From assembly GCA_030674185.1 (NCBI GenBank), contig JAPXFY010000031.1, positions 36,383,723 through 36,447,722 of the forward strand: a stretch of DNA of 64,000 nucleotides. Reading direction: 5' to 3'. The position numbers were made by a program, and so were the translations under genes. A model generated the notes under the pieces. That model was not told where the DNA came from. It saw nothing but the letters and a program-made list of their open reading frames with translations, and did no database searches. Origin of the DNA: Monoplex corrugatus (taxonomy: Eukaryota > Mollusca > Gastropoda > Littorinimorpha > Ranellidae). Of the stretch, positions 10,386-21,378 are shown one piece after another; the first letter of the stretch is position 1; every line of letters starts with the position of its first letter.

Positions 10386-10521
10386 TCAGTCAACAAACAT
10401 GACAAGTAAATGAATTTCAAAATTCATTTGCACACTTTCAATGGCACAGAAAAAAAAACCACAACTACTCTTTGTGTCAAACTGCAATGGGAAAAATAAA
10501 TCAAAACATACATTGTAGACC

Positions 10522-10680
10522 TCCGTCAGTCGGTGTCGACTATGGATGATTCGCCCTAGTGTTGTGTCCGGTCGAGTTGACACCTCCGGAGCAGGGTCGG
10601 CTGTTGCTGATAAGGCCGATGCAGGAAAGTTAGTCTCTGCGACATTGGATGCATGTATGGATGCTGGCCATGGAACTGCT
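10522..10680 (-). CDS. Candidate exon or retroelement pol end
   Basis: On the minus strand the sequence has a good acceptor (GTGAAAGCAG/TTCC) and two possible donors (GGAG/GTCTAC, or AAT/GTATGT a few bases on). The frame between reads VPWPASIHASNVAETNFPAS, then a Pro/Thr-rich part and GRIIHSRHRLTEVYN. The last segment resembles the basic Arg/Pro tail seen after integrase in some Gypsy-type pol proteins (inference from pattern only). It is either a small exon or an LTR-retrotransposon scrap. Confidence 0.3.
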
Positions 10681-10685
10681 TTCAC

Positions 10686-10968
10686 AGATTGTTCCTTGTT
10701 CCATGTTCATGCTGCTTATAGCCCAGATCACCACTCAGGACATATCAGAGTTAACACCACATTAAAAACAACTTCAGGTCTAATTACTGCATGCCATGTA
10801 AACAGTATATGAGTAAAGTATTCGTCTCATCTCTTTCTCCTCTTTGCCCAACTGTCTGTTTTGTTCTGCTATAAATAACTGTGACAGATTATGTTATTTG
10901 TGTATGTTTTATCGATTTGTTCGCAAGCCTGTGAAAACTTGTGTTCGTTCATCGATACGACTCTCTCT
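10686..10968. other. Unassigned intergenic DNA
   Basis: No recognisable feature. Confidence 0.5.
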
Positions 10969-10998
10969 CTCTCTCCCCCTCTGTGTGTGTGTGTGTGT

Positions 10999-11097
<99 letters not shown>

Positions 11098-11105
11098 TGT
11101 GTGGT
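10968..11105. repeat. (GT)n microsatellite
   Basis: (TC)n followed by about 125 bp of GT with a few AT interruptions. Confidence 0.98.
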
Positions 11106-11224
11106 GTATAGCTTCAAACGGAAGAGTGTTCTCGAATAGCAAGCGTACGATACTGTTGTTTTCTCTTCTTGTTCTACATCATATCAAGCTTACATCAATG
11201 ATATCTGTTCCTGACTTAAGCGTC

Positions 11225-11410
11225 TATGTGTAACATTTTCTGTAAAATGCAAAGTGCTAAGGAGCATTTTTCCTGCAATGCTGCGCTACATAAAACTTTA
11301 TTACTATTATTATCATAATTATCATCATCATCATTACTATCGTCATCATTATATTATTATTATTATTGTTATTATTACTATATTTTTGTTGCTGTTGTTG
11401 TTGTTAGTAT
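11225..11410 (+). mobile_element. LINE/SINE 3' tail with (ATT)n
   Basis: A short piece with GCAAAGTGCTAAGGAGC and TGCGCTACATAAAACTTTAT leads into (ATT)n/(ATC)n and (GTT)n. This is the L2-type 3' end also seen at 5780-5985 and 42080-42210. Confidence 0.55.
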
Positions 11411-11444
11411 ATAACACAAAGAGGCTAGCTAGTATTTGCTATGA

Positions 11445-11585
11445 ATTGGAGAGAGAGAGAGAGAGGGAGAGAGAGAGGAGAGAGCGAGAGAACTGGAAAA
11501 GAGTGACAGAGAGAACGGGAAAGTGTGGCAGGGAGAGTGAGAGAGAGAGAGAGACACAGATAGACAGACAGAATGAAAAAAAAAA
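11445..11585. repeat. (GA)n-rich block
   Basis: GA/GGGA units with a poly(A) run at 11576-11587. Confidence 0.95.
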
Positions 11586-11599
11586 AGGAAAATCCAACA

Positions 11600-12010
11600 G
11601 ATAACATTAAGTGCAAACCTGCTAGGCTTTAAACCCCCTTCGAGTGCATATGCACACAAAACATCAAATATGCACGTGAAAGATCGTGCGAGTGGTATCA
11701 ATGTCCCGTGGCTTAGGAAATAATGAAAAACCGAGCATGCACGTCTACCAAAGACAGAGTATGCAGACTGTGCAGCGACAGTTCATCTGCAAAATCAAAG
11801 TGCATACAACATCTGAGAAAAATCCGATCAAAAAAAAAAAAAAAAAAAAAGGAAAATAGCACCGCCCCTCCCCCGAAAAGAACTGTCACAAGTATAAATA
11901 TATAACCATACGGGGCGGAGAACTGCCCAACCACCAAACAAGATACCCACATACGCTAGCCCGCAGCAGTAAATCAACTTGTTTTGTTTCTTAGGTTTCT
12001 TTTTGTTGTT
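11600..12010 (-). repeat. SINE-like fragment and inverted repeat module
   Basis: 11615-11760 matches, on the minus strand, the SINE family with GGATCTTTAACGTGC (see 17765, 18480, 50340 and 57000). After an A19 run at 11831-11850, the part at 11890-11970 (ACCATACGGGG...CCACATACGCTAG) resembles 13075-13145. Confidence 0.5.
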
Positions 12011-12013
12011 GTT

Positions 12014-12547
12014 TAAAGTCCTGTCGACTTGCACAGAGCCTTATCAGGGCTATAACCATTTTTAAAATTACACAGCATCTCATGAAACAAAAACAAAAAG
12101 ACTGGAATAAAACATTAAAGACACGTTTCGATGCAGTCGTAAACATAATCTATGAATATGACCCTGGCGTTGACCACTCCGTCCAATGTATCACCAAGGG
12201 GGTTAAAAAAAACTGAACACAAATTTAAATTTAAATTTAACTAAGGACACTAAAACAAAGATAAAAACAGGCCCAAGTTAGCTAAAACTGCTTCTGCACA
12301 TCACATTTCCTTACAGCCAAAACTGCACATACTATATGCACCCAATTAGCAATCCTGAGAGAAAGTATGTAAGAACGCATACAGATGAATGGACCAGTAA
12401 GGCAGAATACAAGAGGATGAGATAACAGAATGCAAAGGAGCAAGGCAACAACAAAGACAGTGACAGTAAAGAGGAAATTTCTAGCACAGATATTTCAGAA
12501 GGTGGGCTTACTATTTATACTGAAGCAGCTCCAGCCATCCCCACGGT
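12014..12547 (-). mobile_element. AAC-tailed retroposon, copy 2
   Basis: Nearly full length on the minus strand, from GTTGTTGTTTAAAG at its tail to CATCCCCACGG at its head. It includes an extra run of ATTTAA units near 12226. Confidence 0.85.
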
Positions 12548-12639
12548 GGAAGGAAAAGACTTAAAAGACTGGAAGCGTGCAATGAAAGTAAATAATTGAC
12601 AGTGGGATTTTTCTTCTTCAGTGGGTTCCTACACACATT

Positions 12640-12912
12640 TGAATATATTATGGGCTCACTGGGAAGACTAAGGACAGCACAGATGAGTCTCATCCACTTC
12701 ACAGATATGTCGTTCATGGCGTTGATCAAATTACCCAACGAAATCTGCAGTGTCTGGATCTCCTACGCCTGGTTGACTCCAGCCAACAAGTTAACAATGT
12801 TAACAAGAAATACCCATCATGTATAGCGAAAGGGAGCTCCCAGCACGCAGACCACAGATATAACATGTCTCTGCGCAGTCTCAATCCGAAATGGAACTCA
12901 TTTCTGCTCTCG
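12640..12912 (-). repeat. Dispersed repeat module E
   Basis: GGGCTCACTGGGAAGACT and CTCATCCACTTCACAGA at the start, and GCAGTCTCAATCCGAAATGG at the end, match 7540-7745. The inverse is at 32970-33130 and a short piece is at 33830-33865. A non-coding interspersed repeat of about 260 bp. Confidence 0.7.
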
Positions 12913-13330
12913 TGTATGAGCACAGCATTGTGAAAAGTAAAGAAAAGAAAAGAAAAAAAAAGAAAATCCCGGACTATGTGGTCAATAAAAGGGGCAAGGG
13001 ATATGGGGCAGTTACACATACACTCACCAGTAAAGAAAAAAAAAGGGGGGTAGGAAGGGTGGGAGGGCAATTTACGTATAACCATATGGAGTGCAGCACT
13101 ACCCTCACCACAAAGCAGACTACCCACCTATGCTTAGTCCTTTGCGAAAAGCGGAGACTACCAGCATGCAACCTAGAGGTCAGTAATCCACACGCCTGAG
13201 TTCACAAGGAATAAAGGGCTAATCTCTGGCTTCACCGCCCTGTTATAAGCTTAGCCCATGTTCACAACCTAACAGCCCATGCCCACAACCCAACAACTTT
13301 ACACAGCAGTCATGCAACGAACCTATCCCT
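12913..13330. other. Unassigned DNA with repeat fragments
   Basis: AG/A-rich 12935-12965. The part at 13075-13145 resembles 11890-11970. No gene is seen. Confidence 0.55.
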
Positions 13331-13334
13331 ACCA

Positions 13335-14018
13335 ACTCACTTTGAACATGGTTACTGACACTGAACATGAATGCAGTTGTTCACGGGAGACTCAACGATG
13401 AACTTGGCTGTTTGACAATGAACAAGGATTCGTTTACAGGGGATTCAACAGTGAACTTGGTTGAGTGACAATCAACACGAATTTGTTCATGGGGGACTCA
13501 ACGGTGAACTTGGTTGACTGACAATCAACACGAATTTGTTCATGGACGACTCAACGGTGAACTTGGTTGATTGACAATCAACACGAATTTGTTCACTGGG
13601 GACTCAACGGTGAACTTGGTTGATTGACAATCAACACGAATTTGTTCATGAGGGACTACGGTGAACTTGGCTGATTGACAATCAACACGAATTTGTTTAC
13701 AGGAGATTCAACTGTGAGCTTGGCTGATTGACAATCAACACGAATGCAGCTGTTCACGAGGGACTCAACGGTGAACTTGGTTGATTGACAATCAACACGA
13801 ATTTGTTCATGAGGGAGTCAAAGTTGAACTTGGTTGATTGACAATCAACACGAATTTGTTCATGAGGGAGTCAACGTTGAACTTGGTTGATTGACAATCA
13901 ACACGAATTTGTTCATGGGGGACTCAACGGTGAACTTGGTTGATTGACAATCAATATGAATTTGTTTATGGGGACTCAACAATTGACAATGAACACGAAC
14001 TTGTTCATGGAAGAATCA
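13335..14018. repeat. 52-bp minisatellite
   Basis: About a dozen tandem copies of a 52-bp unit with GGTGAACTTGGTTGATTGAC and AATCAACACGAATTTGTTCA. The first and last copies are more diverged. Within each unit, TTGATTGACAATCAA forms a short palindrome. Confidence 0.95.
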
Positions 14019-14019
14019 T

Positions 14020-14490
14020 CGCCCTCAAGCAAATCCATACGCACTCCACCCTATCTACCAGAAAATGATGTGGTTGAAATACATAATATGTAACAGCCTT
14101 TGAAAAACCCTATGCACACAAAAGATCTGAATGGAAACGGGGATGGAAAGAAAGGGGCAGGGGCTATGGAAGGGGAGGTGAGGGAGTTGTGGAAAACACA
14201 ACTGACATCACTAGCAATGCAGTTGGCCAGCAAAAGGGCTAATGTTAATGTTAGTGGCTGGAACGGAACTCGAGACATCAGATACCGAGCCTACAGCTCT
14301 GTCAATGGAGCTATACAAACGTCTTGGTGCGGAAGCCAAGTGTGTACATGTAAATCCGGGATTTCCAATCGGAAGGTCCTGATTTGATCTGTCTAGACAT
14401 CTCCGCCTGATGGGTAGAGGGTGAAGATTTTTCCTATCTCCTAGGTCAGCATGTGTGCAGACCTGCCAACGGCAAAACCTCACACTGTTA
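14020..14490. repeat. SINE fragments
   Basis: 14028-14060 resembles the CAGTTTCAG-family module. 14330-14480 (TTCCAATCGGAAGGTCCTGA, then GGGTAGAGGGTGAAGATTTT) is the head and middle of the GGATCTTTAACGTGC SINE family. The rest is unassigned. Confidence 0.5.
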
Positions 14491-14650
14491 TTAGTGCTTA
14501 TTACTATGATTGTTGTTATTATTATTATCATTATCATTATTATTATTATTGAATCATTATTATTATCATTATTACTATTATTATTTTGTTGTTGTTGCTA
14601 TGTTGTTGTTGTTATTATTATTATTTACTGTTGTGTTGTTTTGTTTTGTT
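14491..14650. repeat. (ATT)n/(GTT)n repeat
   Basis: Trinucleotide-rich run that grades into the tail of the following minus-strand retroposon. Confidence 0.9.
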
Positions 14651-15510
14651 GTTAAAAGCCACAACTGCGCAGAGCCATATCAGGGTTACAACTATCTCAA
14701 AACACAATCTCGTTGATCCTGGGAGAAAAACTGGAAAATAAAAACGTAAGTATACATGCAATCAATAATTCAGCACATAATTTTAGGATATGCCCCTGGC
14801 GTTGACCTTTCCGCCCAATTTCTCGAACCACAGGATCTGAAAAATACACAAAACGTGAACACAAATGTATAAACATAACAAAGTACAATGAAACATATAT
14901 AAACTAACCTAAACTACCTAGAATTGCCTCCCCCGTAGGGCTGCCGGGGGTTCTTTCAGTATAAATAGTACCCCCACCTTACGGGAAATTCTGTGCCAGA
15001 AACTTCCTCTTTTCTGTCACTCTGTTTGTTTCTGCCTTGTCCTTTGGTTTCTGTCATTTCTTCCTATCATTTTTTACCTTACTGGGCCATTCACCTGAAT
15101 GTGTTCGTTAAAGTCTTACATACTTTTTCTTAGGATTGATAATTGAGTACATGTATTAAGTGCATTTTTTGGCTCTAGGGAGGTGAGATATGCGAAAGCA
15201 ATTTAGGTAATTTATGCCTGTTTTTATGTATGTTTTGGTGTCCTTATGTATGCTTGAATTTGTATTCAGGTGTGTTTTGCAATCCCTGTGCGATGAATTG
15301 CACGGAGTGGTCAACATCCTTAGATTATGTGCGCGAGTAAATTGATATGTGTACTTTTTTTCCCCTGTTGACGTGTTGTATGTTTTGAAGCAGTTATAGC
15401 CCGATATGGCTCTTCGCAGTCGGCTGAGCTTTAAACAACGACAGCAACAACCTAGAACTGCTTCTGCATATCTTATTTCCTTGACGACAGTTAATTGATA
15501 ATGGGTTGGG
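14651..15510 (-). mobile_element. AAC-tailed retroposon, copy 3, split by copy 4
   Basis: The minus-strand copy begins at 14651 (tail side) and is interrupted at 14927. It resumes at 15450 with CCTAGAACTGCTTCTGCATA. The interrupting block (14928-15449) is a copy of the same family in the opposite orientation. Confidence 0.8.
14928..15449 (+). mobile_element. AAC-tailed retroposon, copy 4, nested
   Basis: Complete + strand copy: head GTAGGGCTGCCGGGGG, box TATAAATAG at about 14960, tail GCTTTAAACAACGACAGCAA. It is flanked by ACCTAGAATTGC (14916-14927) and ACCTAGAACTGC (15450-15461), a 12-bp target duplication with one mismatch. This fixes the true ends of the family and shows that it moves by retroposition with an AAC-type tail. 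Confidence 0.9.
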
Positions 15511-16599
15511 TAGTGACCTGCTGGGCGACCTTCTCGTTTTACGTTCGTTCTCTGCACGACTGGATCACGACAGCGTAAGCCCATAGTTGTTCTTTCGAAC
15601 AAAGAATGTCAGGACCTCTTCTCCTCGCCTGGTCAACTGAAACTATCGGAATACCGTGCACATGCAATTCTAGACTACACGGTAATAAGCACCACAGCAC
15701 ACGCCTGATATTTAACCCCTAGCCACAGGTGTTTGCTAGTTGTTAATTTGTATGATTAAATATATTACTTTTTTCATCCGCTTGTTCAAGGAGGTATTGC
15801 AGGGAGATGAAGTTGTCAGTCTGTAGTTAAACGGGAAGCTTGGCGCAGTCATCTTTTAGATATGGAAGATTGTCAGCTGCTCCATCTATCTCCATCGCCG
15901 CCGTTATCTTTCTTTGAAGTTCGAGCACCCGGTGTTGTAAAGACTGGCTGGTTGACTGGCATCATGATCAGGAAACAAAATCCGTTGTGGTATGTTGCTA
16001 GTGTTGACAGGTGCTGTTTCAACCGTCTCTCCGATCTCTTCGTTTCTGTTTGTTTTGTTCTTCACTTCTTGCCTGCTGCTCTTCTAGACATCTTATCTCA
16101 CAGATCGTGATTTTTTTCTCCAGTATTTCATGTCCAGGTCTGGCAGCAGGGTACGAAGACTACTGATAAGCCTAGCTTTTGTTTCCAGAGGCATGCACAG
16201 GTGTTTTAGAAAGGGTGAACGTTGGCAGTTCATCGCATTTGCCTTTTAGACACTGATCTCGATACCTCTGTCCATTTTTCCATCTTCAGAAAAATAAACT
16301 TCCTATGAAGTTACATTCTGTACATTATGACATTTTTGCTTGTTGACTCTCCAGTTTGTCAGGTGCTTATCCCATTGCCTAACAATCTCCTGTCTTGTTG
16401 CCTTTATTGGCTATGTAAGACTACTAATGGGGAAACGTGTATATTTAAATGCACTGACTGTTCCTGTGACAAGTGAACGTAACTTAATGAAGAACAACAC
16501 ATTTCAAAACCAATATGCAGAAGGTATACTGACCCTTTCCGGAACGTGTTTTTTTTTTTTTTGCACTAGCTTGTGGCACATCGAGACTTACCTGCCATG
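15511..16599. other. Unassigned intergenic DNA
   Basis: No gene or clear repeat. Open frames at 15862-16110 and 16340-16729 lack protein character or splice support. T15 run at 16547-16562. Confidence 0.55.
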
Positions 16600-16765
16600 G
16601 AAATACAGCTCTGCACAAGTTCGAATCGTAGTCGAAAAAAAAAATGTCTGGCATCCAGTTTACCAAGCTATGAATGGGTACCTGACCCTTTTCAAGGTTA
16701 GGGAAGGTAAAGCAGCGAGGGAGATGTGATAGTCACTGTCCTCATAATGCTGACCCAAAGAAAGT
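16600..16765 (+). repeat. 3' part of GGATCTTTAACGTGC-type SINE
   Basis: ATGGGTACCTGACCCTTTTC, GGGAAGGTAAAGCAGCG and CTCATAATGCTGACCCAAAG match 57433-57520. Confidence 0.6.
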
Positions 16766-17565
16766 CTCCATTACCTTACCCCCATACCACCCCACGGCTA
16801 TTTTTCTAATATGGTTTATATCACTTACACTACATGTAGTTATAAGCCACAACCCACACAGGACATCTGAACCCCAAGCGTTTGCTGGTGGTTACAGCGT
16901 TACTCGGTTGATTAGTTGGTTGGTTGGTTGGTTAGTTGACAGGTTGACAGCTGACTAGTTGATTAGTCGGTTGTTGATTTATTGGATTCTTGATTGATTT
17001 GTCGATTGACTAGATTGTTGGCTGACTGACTGACCGGCTGATTTGTTATTTGGGTGATGTTCGGTTGGTTGGTTGACTGACTGGTTGGTTAGATGGATGG
17101 AGAGTTCGACGGCTGTTTGCGTCACTAGTGGTTTGGTTGATCTGGCTTTTGCTCGTTGAGGTGGTATGTGTGGGATTTTTGTCAGTTTCCTTTTACACGC
17201 TTTTTTTTTTTTTTAAAGGAGTAATAGCATATAATAGGAGTGGATGAATTGTAAACCACTCAACATGCGATAGCAAGATAATTTCCACATGGTTTCATGC
17301 TTCCTTTACAACACGCTTTATTTACAGCGACCGTACTGTAACCATAATCAGTCGCCTGCACGCACAGTGCACCCCGGTGTAACAAACCATATGTACCCTA
17401 CGCCAGATCTACCCTCTCTTGCAATTTTTTTTCTGCTGCAATTATCCAATCTGAATCAATGTGACTGCCGGCGTTCAAGAAAGTAGAAACTTGCAAGTTA
17501 AAAAATTTACGAAATTAAAAAATAAGAACACGTATTTTGCTGACAAAACAAGACATTCAAATACG
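16766..17565. repeat. TTGG/TTGA-rich low complexity and unassigned DNA
   Basis: 16900-17110 is built from GGTTGGTTGACTGA-like tetramers. A T12 run lies at 17201-17213. The rest shows no feature. Confidence 0.7.
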
Positions 17566-17569
17566 AGGT

Positions 17570-17630
<61 letters not shown>

Positions 17631-17635
17631 TCATG

Positions 17636-17665
<30 letters not shown>
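17570..17665. repeat. (TC)n, (TATC)n and (TTTC)n microsatellite
   Basis: A compound pyrimidine-rich microsatellite. Confidence 0.95.
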
Positions 17666-17666
<1 letters not shown>

Positions 17667-17759
17667 GGTTTCGTTCTACCATTACAAACACGACACATTT
17701 CTGGCTTACGCTAAATGTGCATCGAAGAACTTACGGCTCATAACATCACTTAGGTACTC

Positions 17760-17935
17760 CCTGGTGAGTAAAGGTAGAGATTTTTTCCGATCTCCTAGAT
17801 CAGCTATACGAACACACCTGCTAAGTCTGAACCTTTTTCGTGTGCATACGCATACAGACAACAGCTATGCACATGAGAGATCCTGTAAACCACGTCAGTG
17901 CTCGGTGGCTTAAGGAAACACACAATCACACAACT
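17760..17935 (+). repeat. SINE fragment (GGATCTTTAACGTGC family)
   Basis: GAGTAAAGGTAGAGATTTTT, TCTCCTAGATCAGC, GTGTGCATACGCATACAGAC and GAGATCCTGTAAACC match the module order at 57015-57150. Confidence 0.6.
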
Positions 17936-18169
17936 TACACATCCCCGAAAATAGAATATCAGTGCCTGTCTGAACAGCGGGGTAAAACAGTCATTCTTTA
18001 AACCCACTCGTATTTACGAGCGTACGTGGGAGCTGCTGCCCACGAACGTTGAAAAAATATCATTTGGGAGGCAAAATCCAAAGCAACGTGACCGTTATAA
18101 TTATATCGATCATTTTCACCTGCTGGGCGAAGCAACAAGAAAGTCTTGCCCCTAAATTTTGTGTTTGTA

Positions 18170-18230
18170 CTTTGTTGTCTTTTGTGTACGCTTGACAAAG
18201 GTCAGTTGGCCGAAAATTTGCGCCAGCCTT
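18170..18230. repeat. Short dispersed module (GGCCAGTTGGC-type)
   Basis: CTTGACAAAGGTCAGTTGGC followed by CGAAAATTTGCGCC also occurs twice, inverted, at 50691-50728 and 50843-50885. It is probably the end of a retroelement untranslated region. Confidence 0.5.
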
Positions 18231-18231
18231 T

Positions 18232-18395
18232 TACATATATGTATATGTAAATGTATATATATATGTATAGGTATACATATATGTATATACACATATATAT
18301 ATATATTTATGTATATCACTATATGTTCATATATATTTATATGTATATACATATGTGTGTGTGTGTGGTGTGTGTGTGTGTGGTGTGTGGTGTGT

Positions 18396-18445
<50 letters not shown>

Positions 18446-18465
18446 CGCGTGCGTGTGTGTTCATG
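18232..18465. repeat. (AT)n and (GT)n compound microsatellite
   Basis: TATA/TATG units lead into (GT)n with GC interruptions. Confidence 0.97.
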
Positions 18466-18477
18466 TTTCCATTAACC

Positions 18478-18625
18478 AGCAACTGACATGATATACGGGA
18501 TCTTTAACGTGCCTATTTGATACTCTGCATGTGTATACCATGAAGGAGGATCAGACACCGGCAGGTCTGCACACATGTTGACCTGCTAAATTAGAAAAAT
18601 ACCTACCCTTTATCCACCAGAGAGA
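18478..18625 (-). repeat. SINE fragment (GGATCTTTAACGTGC family)
   Basis: ACGGGATCTTTAACGTGCC, then ACCGGCAGGTCTGCACACAT and ACCTGCTAAATTAGAAAAAT, match 50340-50505. Confidence 0.65.
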
Positions 18626-19760
18626 GAGAGAGAGGTGGGGGGGAATGCCTCTATTTACGTATGGAAGTGAGACAGACTTACATACACAGACAGGTAAATA
18701 GAGGAAGACAGAGGGAGTGATTAAGTCAGATAAAAAACAAACCTGAAGAAGATGAAGTAGAGAGAGACAGACAAGCAGACACACACAGTGAGAGAGAAAG
18801 AGAGACTAACTGAGAGACACGCAGTGTCAATTCTGGGCTACATTCTGTCAAGAGTCAGAATCGACCACAAACTGGATGAAGAGCACGAGAGGCATTTCGT
18901 GAAATACACGAGATGTGTATGTGCGATATATCGTAACACTCTGCATAAGAAAGAAAGGGAGAAAAAGAGACAGACAGACAGACTGATAGACAGACAGTGA
19001 AGAAAGACTGATGCTAAGAGCCCATTTGGCAGAAAATAATAATATATAACAGTGATCACAATTATAATAATAATTTATAATAATGAGAATACACAATGTA
19101 ATAATAATTTAACCAATAAATTTTCAAAAAATAACAGAACCAGAGACATGTTACTTCATTATTTTCATCTGCTTTAATTCTTTTAATGTCTGCTCATTTC
19201 TGATCGATGTGTTACCCTTTTCACGTTTAAATGGAGTTTTACACAAACAAAAGCTGCGGGGACGAATCTTTAAGGGGAACACTCCTAACCTTACACCTAC
19301 ATCGGAGTAAATTGGCAGTCGTCAATTACAATCTAAATCAGTAGCAGCCTTGATATCAAACATGTCTAGCGCCGAACCCTCAAGGCCTAAAGTCGCCCGG
19401 AGCAAAAAAAACTAACAGATCGCGACCAACTAGTTCGCCGTAAACAAACTTATGGCTGGGTTCTCGGTTTGTCTGAGACCCGCACATAATTACTAGTCGG
19501 GTATCAGATGTGCTGAAGAGTGTGCCAGCCACGTATCCAGTAGACTTAAACCGGGTACATATGCTACCCAGTTAAGGCTGGTGGACACTTGTTGTTTTGC
19601 GGGTAGTTGTTTCCACATGTTCGGTGTGTTCGGGCTTCGTAGAGATAATTGTTGAGAGATTTGCTGCAGCTTTGTGTGGATCTAAAAATTGGTCTGTTGA
19701 AAGGTATGATGATGATGCTTTGTCATTATAATCATTGTTATTATTATCTTCTTTTTCGTC
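18626..19760. other. Unassigned intergenic DNA
   Basis: GA-rich at 18770-18815 and 18945-19000. AAT-rich at 19035-19130. No gene is recognised. Confidence 0.6.
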
Positions 19761-19761
19761 T

Positions 19762-19869
19762 TCTTCAAGTTGTTCAATCTTTTCATGCTGGTGTTTCTTG
19801 GTTCGGAAGATATATGTCATATATGTTAATTTACAAGATATGTAATACATATGCATATTATGTATATAC

Positions 19870-19959
<90 letters not shown>

Positions 19960-20060
19960 GTGTAGTATCTATGTATGTATGTATGTTGTGTGTGTATACA
20001 TTATCATTATATGTGTGTATATATATGTATATATATATATATTGTGTGTGTGATGTGTGT

Positions 20061-20150
<90 letters not shown>

Positions 20151-20500
20151 CCGTATATATAGCCTTTCAAGTTGTTCAGTCTTTTCATGTTGGTGTTCCT
20201 TTTTATTTATTTATTTTTTCTTATTTGCAAGATATAAGATACATATGTTATTTGCAAGATATAAGACATGTCATACATATGCATATCATGCGTGTGTCTG
20301 TATGTATGTGTATATACATATGTATGTGTGTGCGTGCGTGCGTGCGCGCGTGCGTGTGCGCACGTGTGTGTGCGCGGTGTGTGTGTGTTTGTGTGTGTGT
20401 TATCATATGTACACGCTCGTGGATATAATCTTTCAAGTTGTTCAAACTTTTCATGTTGGTTTTCTTATTCTGGCTTCATTTGGTTTTCTTATTCTAAATT
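19762..20500. repeat. Compound microsatellite, triplicated unit
   Basis: The start TTTCAAGTTGTTCAATCTTTTCATG at 19765 recurs at 20163 and 20432. Each copy is followed by AAGATAT- and ATACATATGCATAT-type DNA, and the first two run into long AT, GT and TATG runs. So a unit of 270-400 bp that contains a microsatellite has itself been tandemly duplicated. The ORFs of over 100 codons here are Cys/Val or Thr/His repeats. Confidence 0.85.
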
Positions 20501-20559
20501 CTTGAAAATACAGGTTAATTTGCAATTTAATTTACATACACGTGTTAAGTTCCAGCGGT

Positions 20560-21137
20560 GTTTTCTCCCGGTGGGTATGCTGGGAGCTCTTTCACTATAA
20601 ATAGCATCCCCACCTTTTGGAAATTCTGTGCTAGATATTTTCTCGTGCTTTTTCACTTTCTTTGTTTCTACCTTTCTCGTTTCGTTTGCTTTCTGTAATT
20701 TCTTCCTATCGTTTTCTGTCTTGCTGATCCATTCACCTGTAGGCGTTCTATAAATCCTGATTACTCTCTACTAGAACTGATGATCGGGTACATGTATTAA
20801 CCGCATTTTGGGCTCTAAGAAATATGATGCGCAGAAACAGTTCTAGGTAGTTTATGCCGGCTTTTATAACATATTTTTTTTACTGTTATGTTCATACATT
20901 TGTAGTCAAGTATTTTCAAGCCCCTCCACCTCACCCCACCCCCCTTCTTGGTGTTAAACTGAGCAGGCTGGTCAACAGCAGGGGCATATCCTCAGATTAT
21001 ATGCGCGAATGCACTGATATGTGTACTTAATCTTCTTTCACAGGGTTTTCTTTTTCTCGGGGTTAACGAGGTGTTTTGTGTATTTTGATATGGTTATAGC
21101 CCTCACGTGGCTCCGCGCAGAAGGATGAGCTTTAAGC
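20560..21137 (+). mobile_element. AAC-tailed retroposon, copy 5
   Basis: Near full length on the + strand: head TCCCGGTGGGTATGCTGGGA, box TATAAATAG at about 20597, end GATGAGCTTTAAGC. It has extra T- and C-rich insertions near 20875 and 20930. Confidence 0.85.
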
Positions 21138-21343
21138 ATTATGAATCATGATAATAAGCGGTGTTTAGTAAAGTGTACTGTGACCGATTTATCTACAGAA
21201 TTACACGGTTAAGGAGGCACAGTTTGTGGGATTGACCGATTGCTACAGTGTTTTTGATACACAAGAACTTTATGCAGTTTCAAGTTTCCGTTTTGTCAGA
21301 AAGCGGGGTGGTTGTTTGTTCATTTATTTATCTATTCATTCAT

Positions 21344-21378
<35 letters not shown>

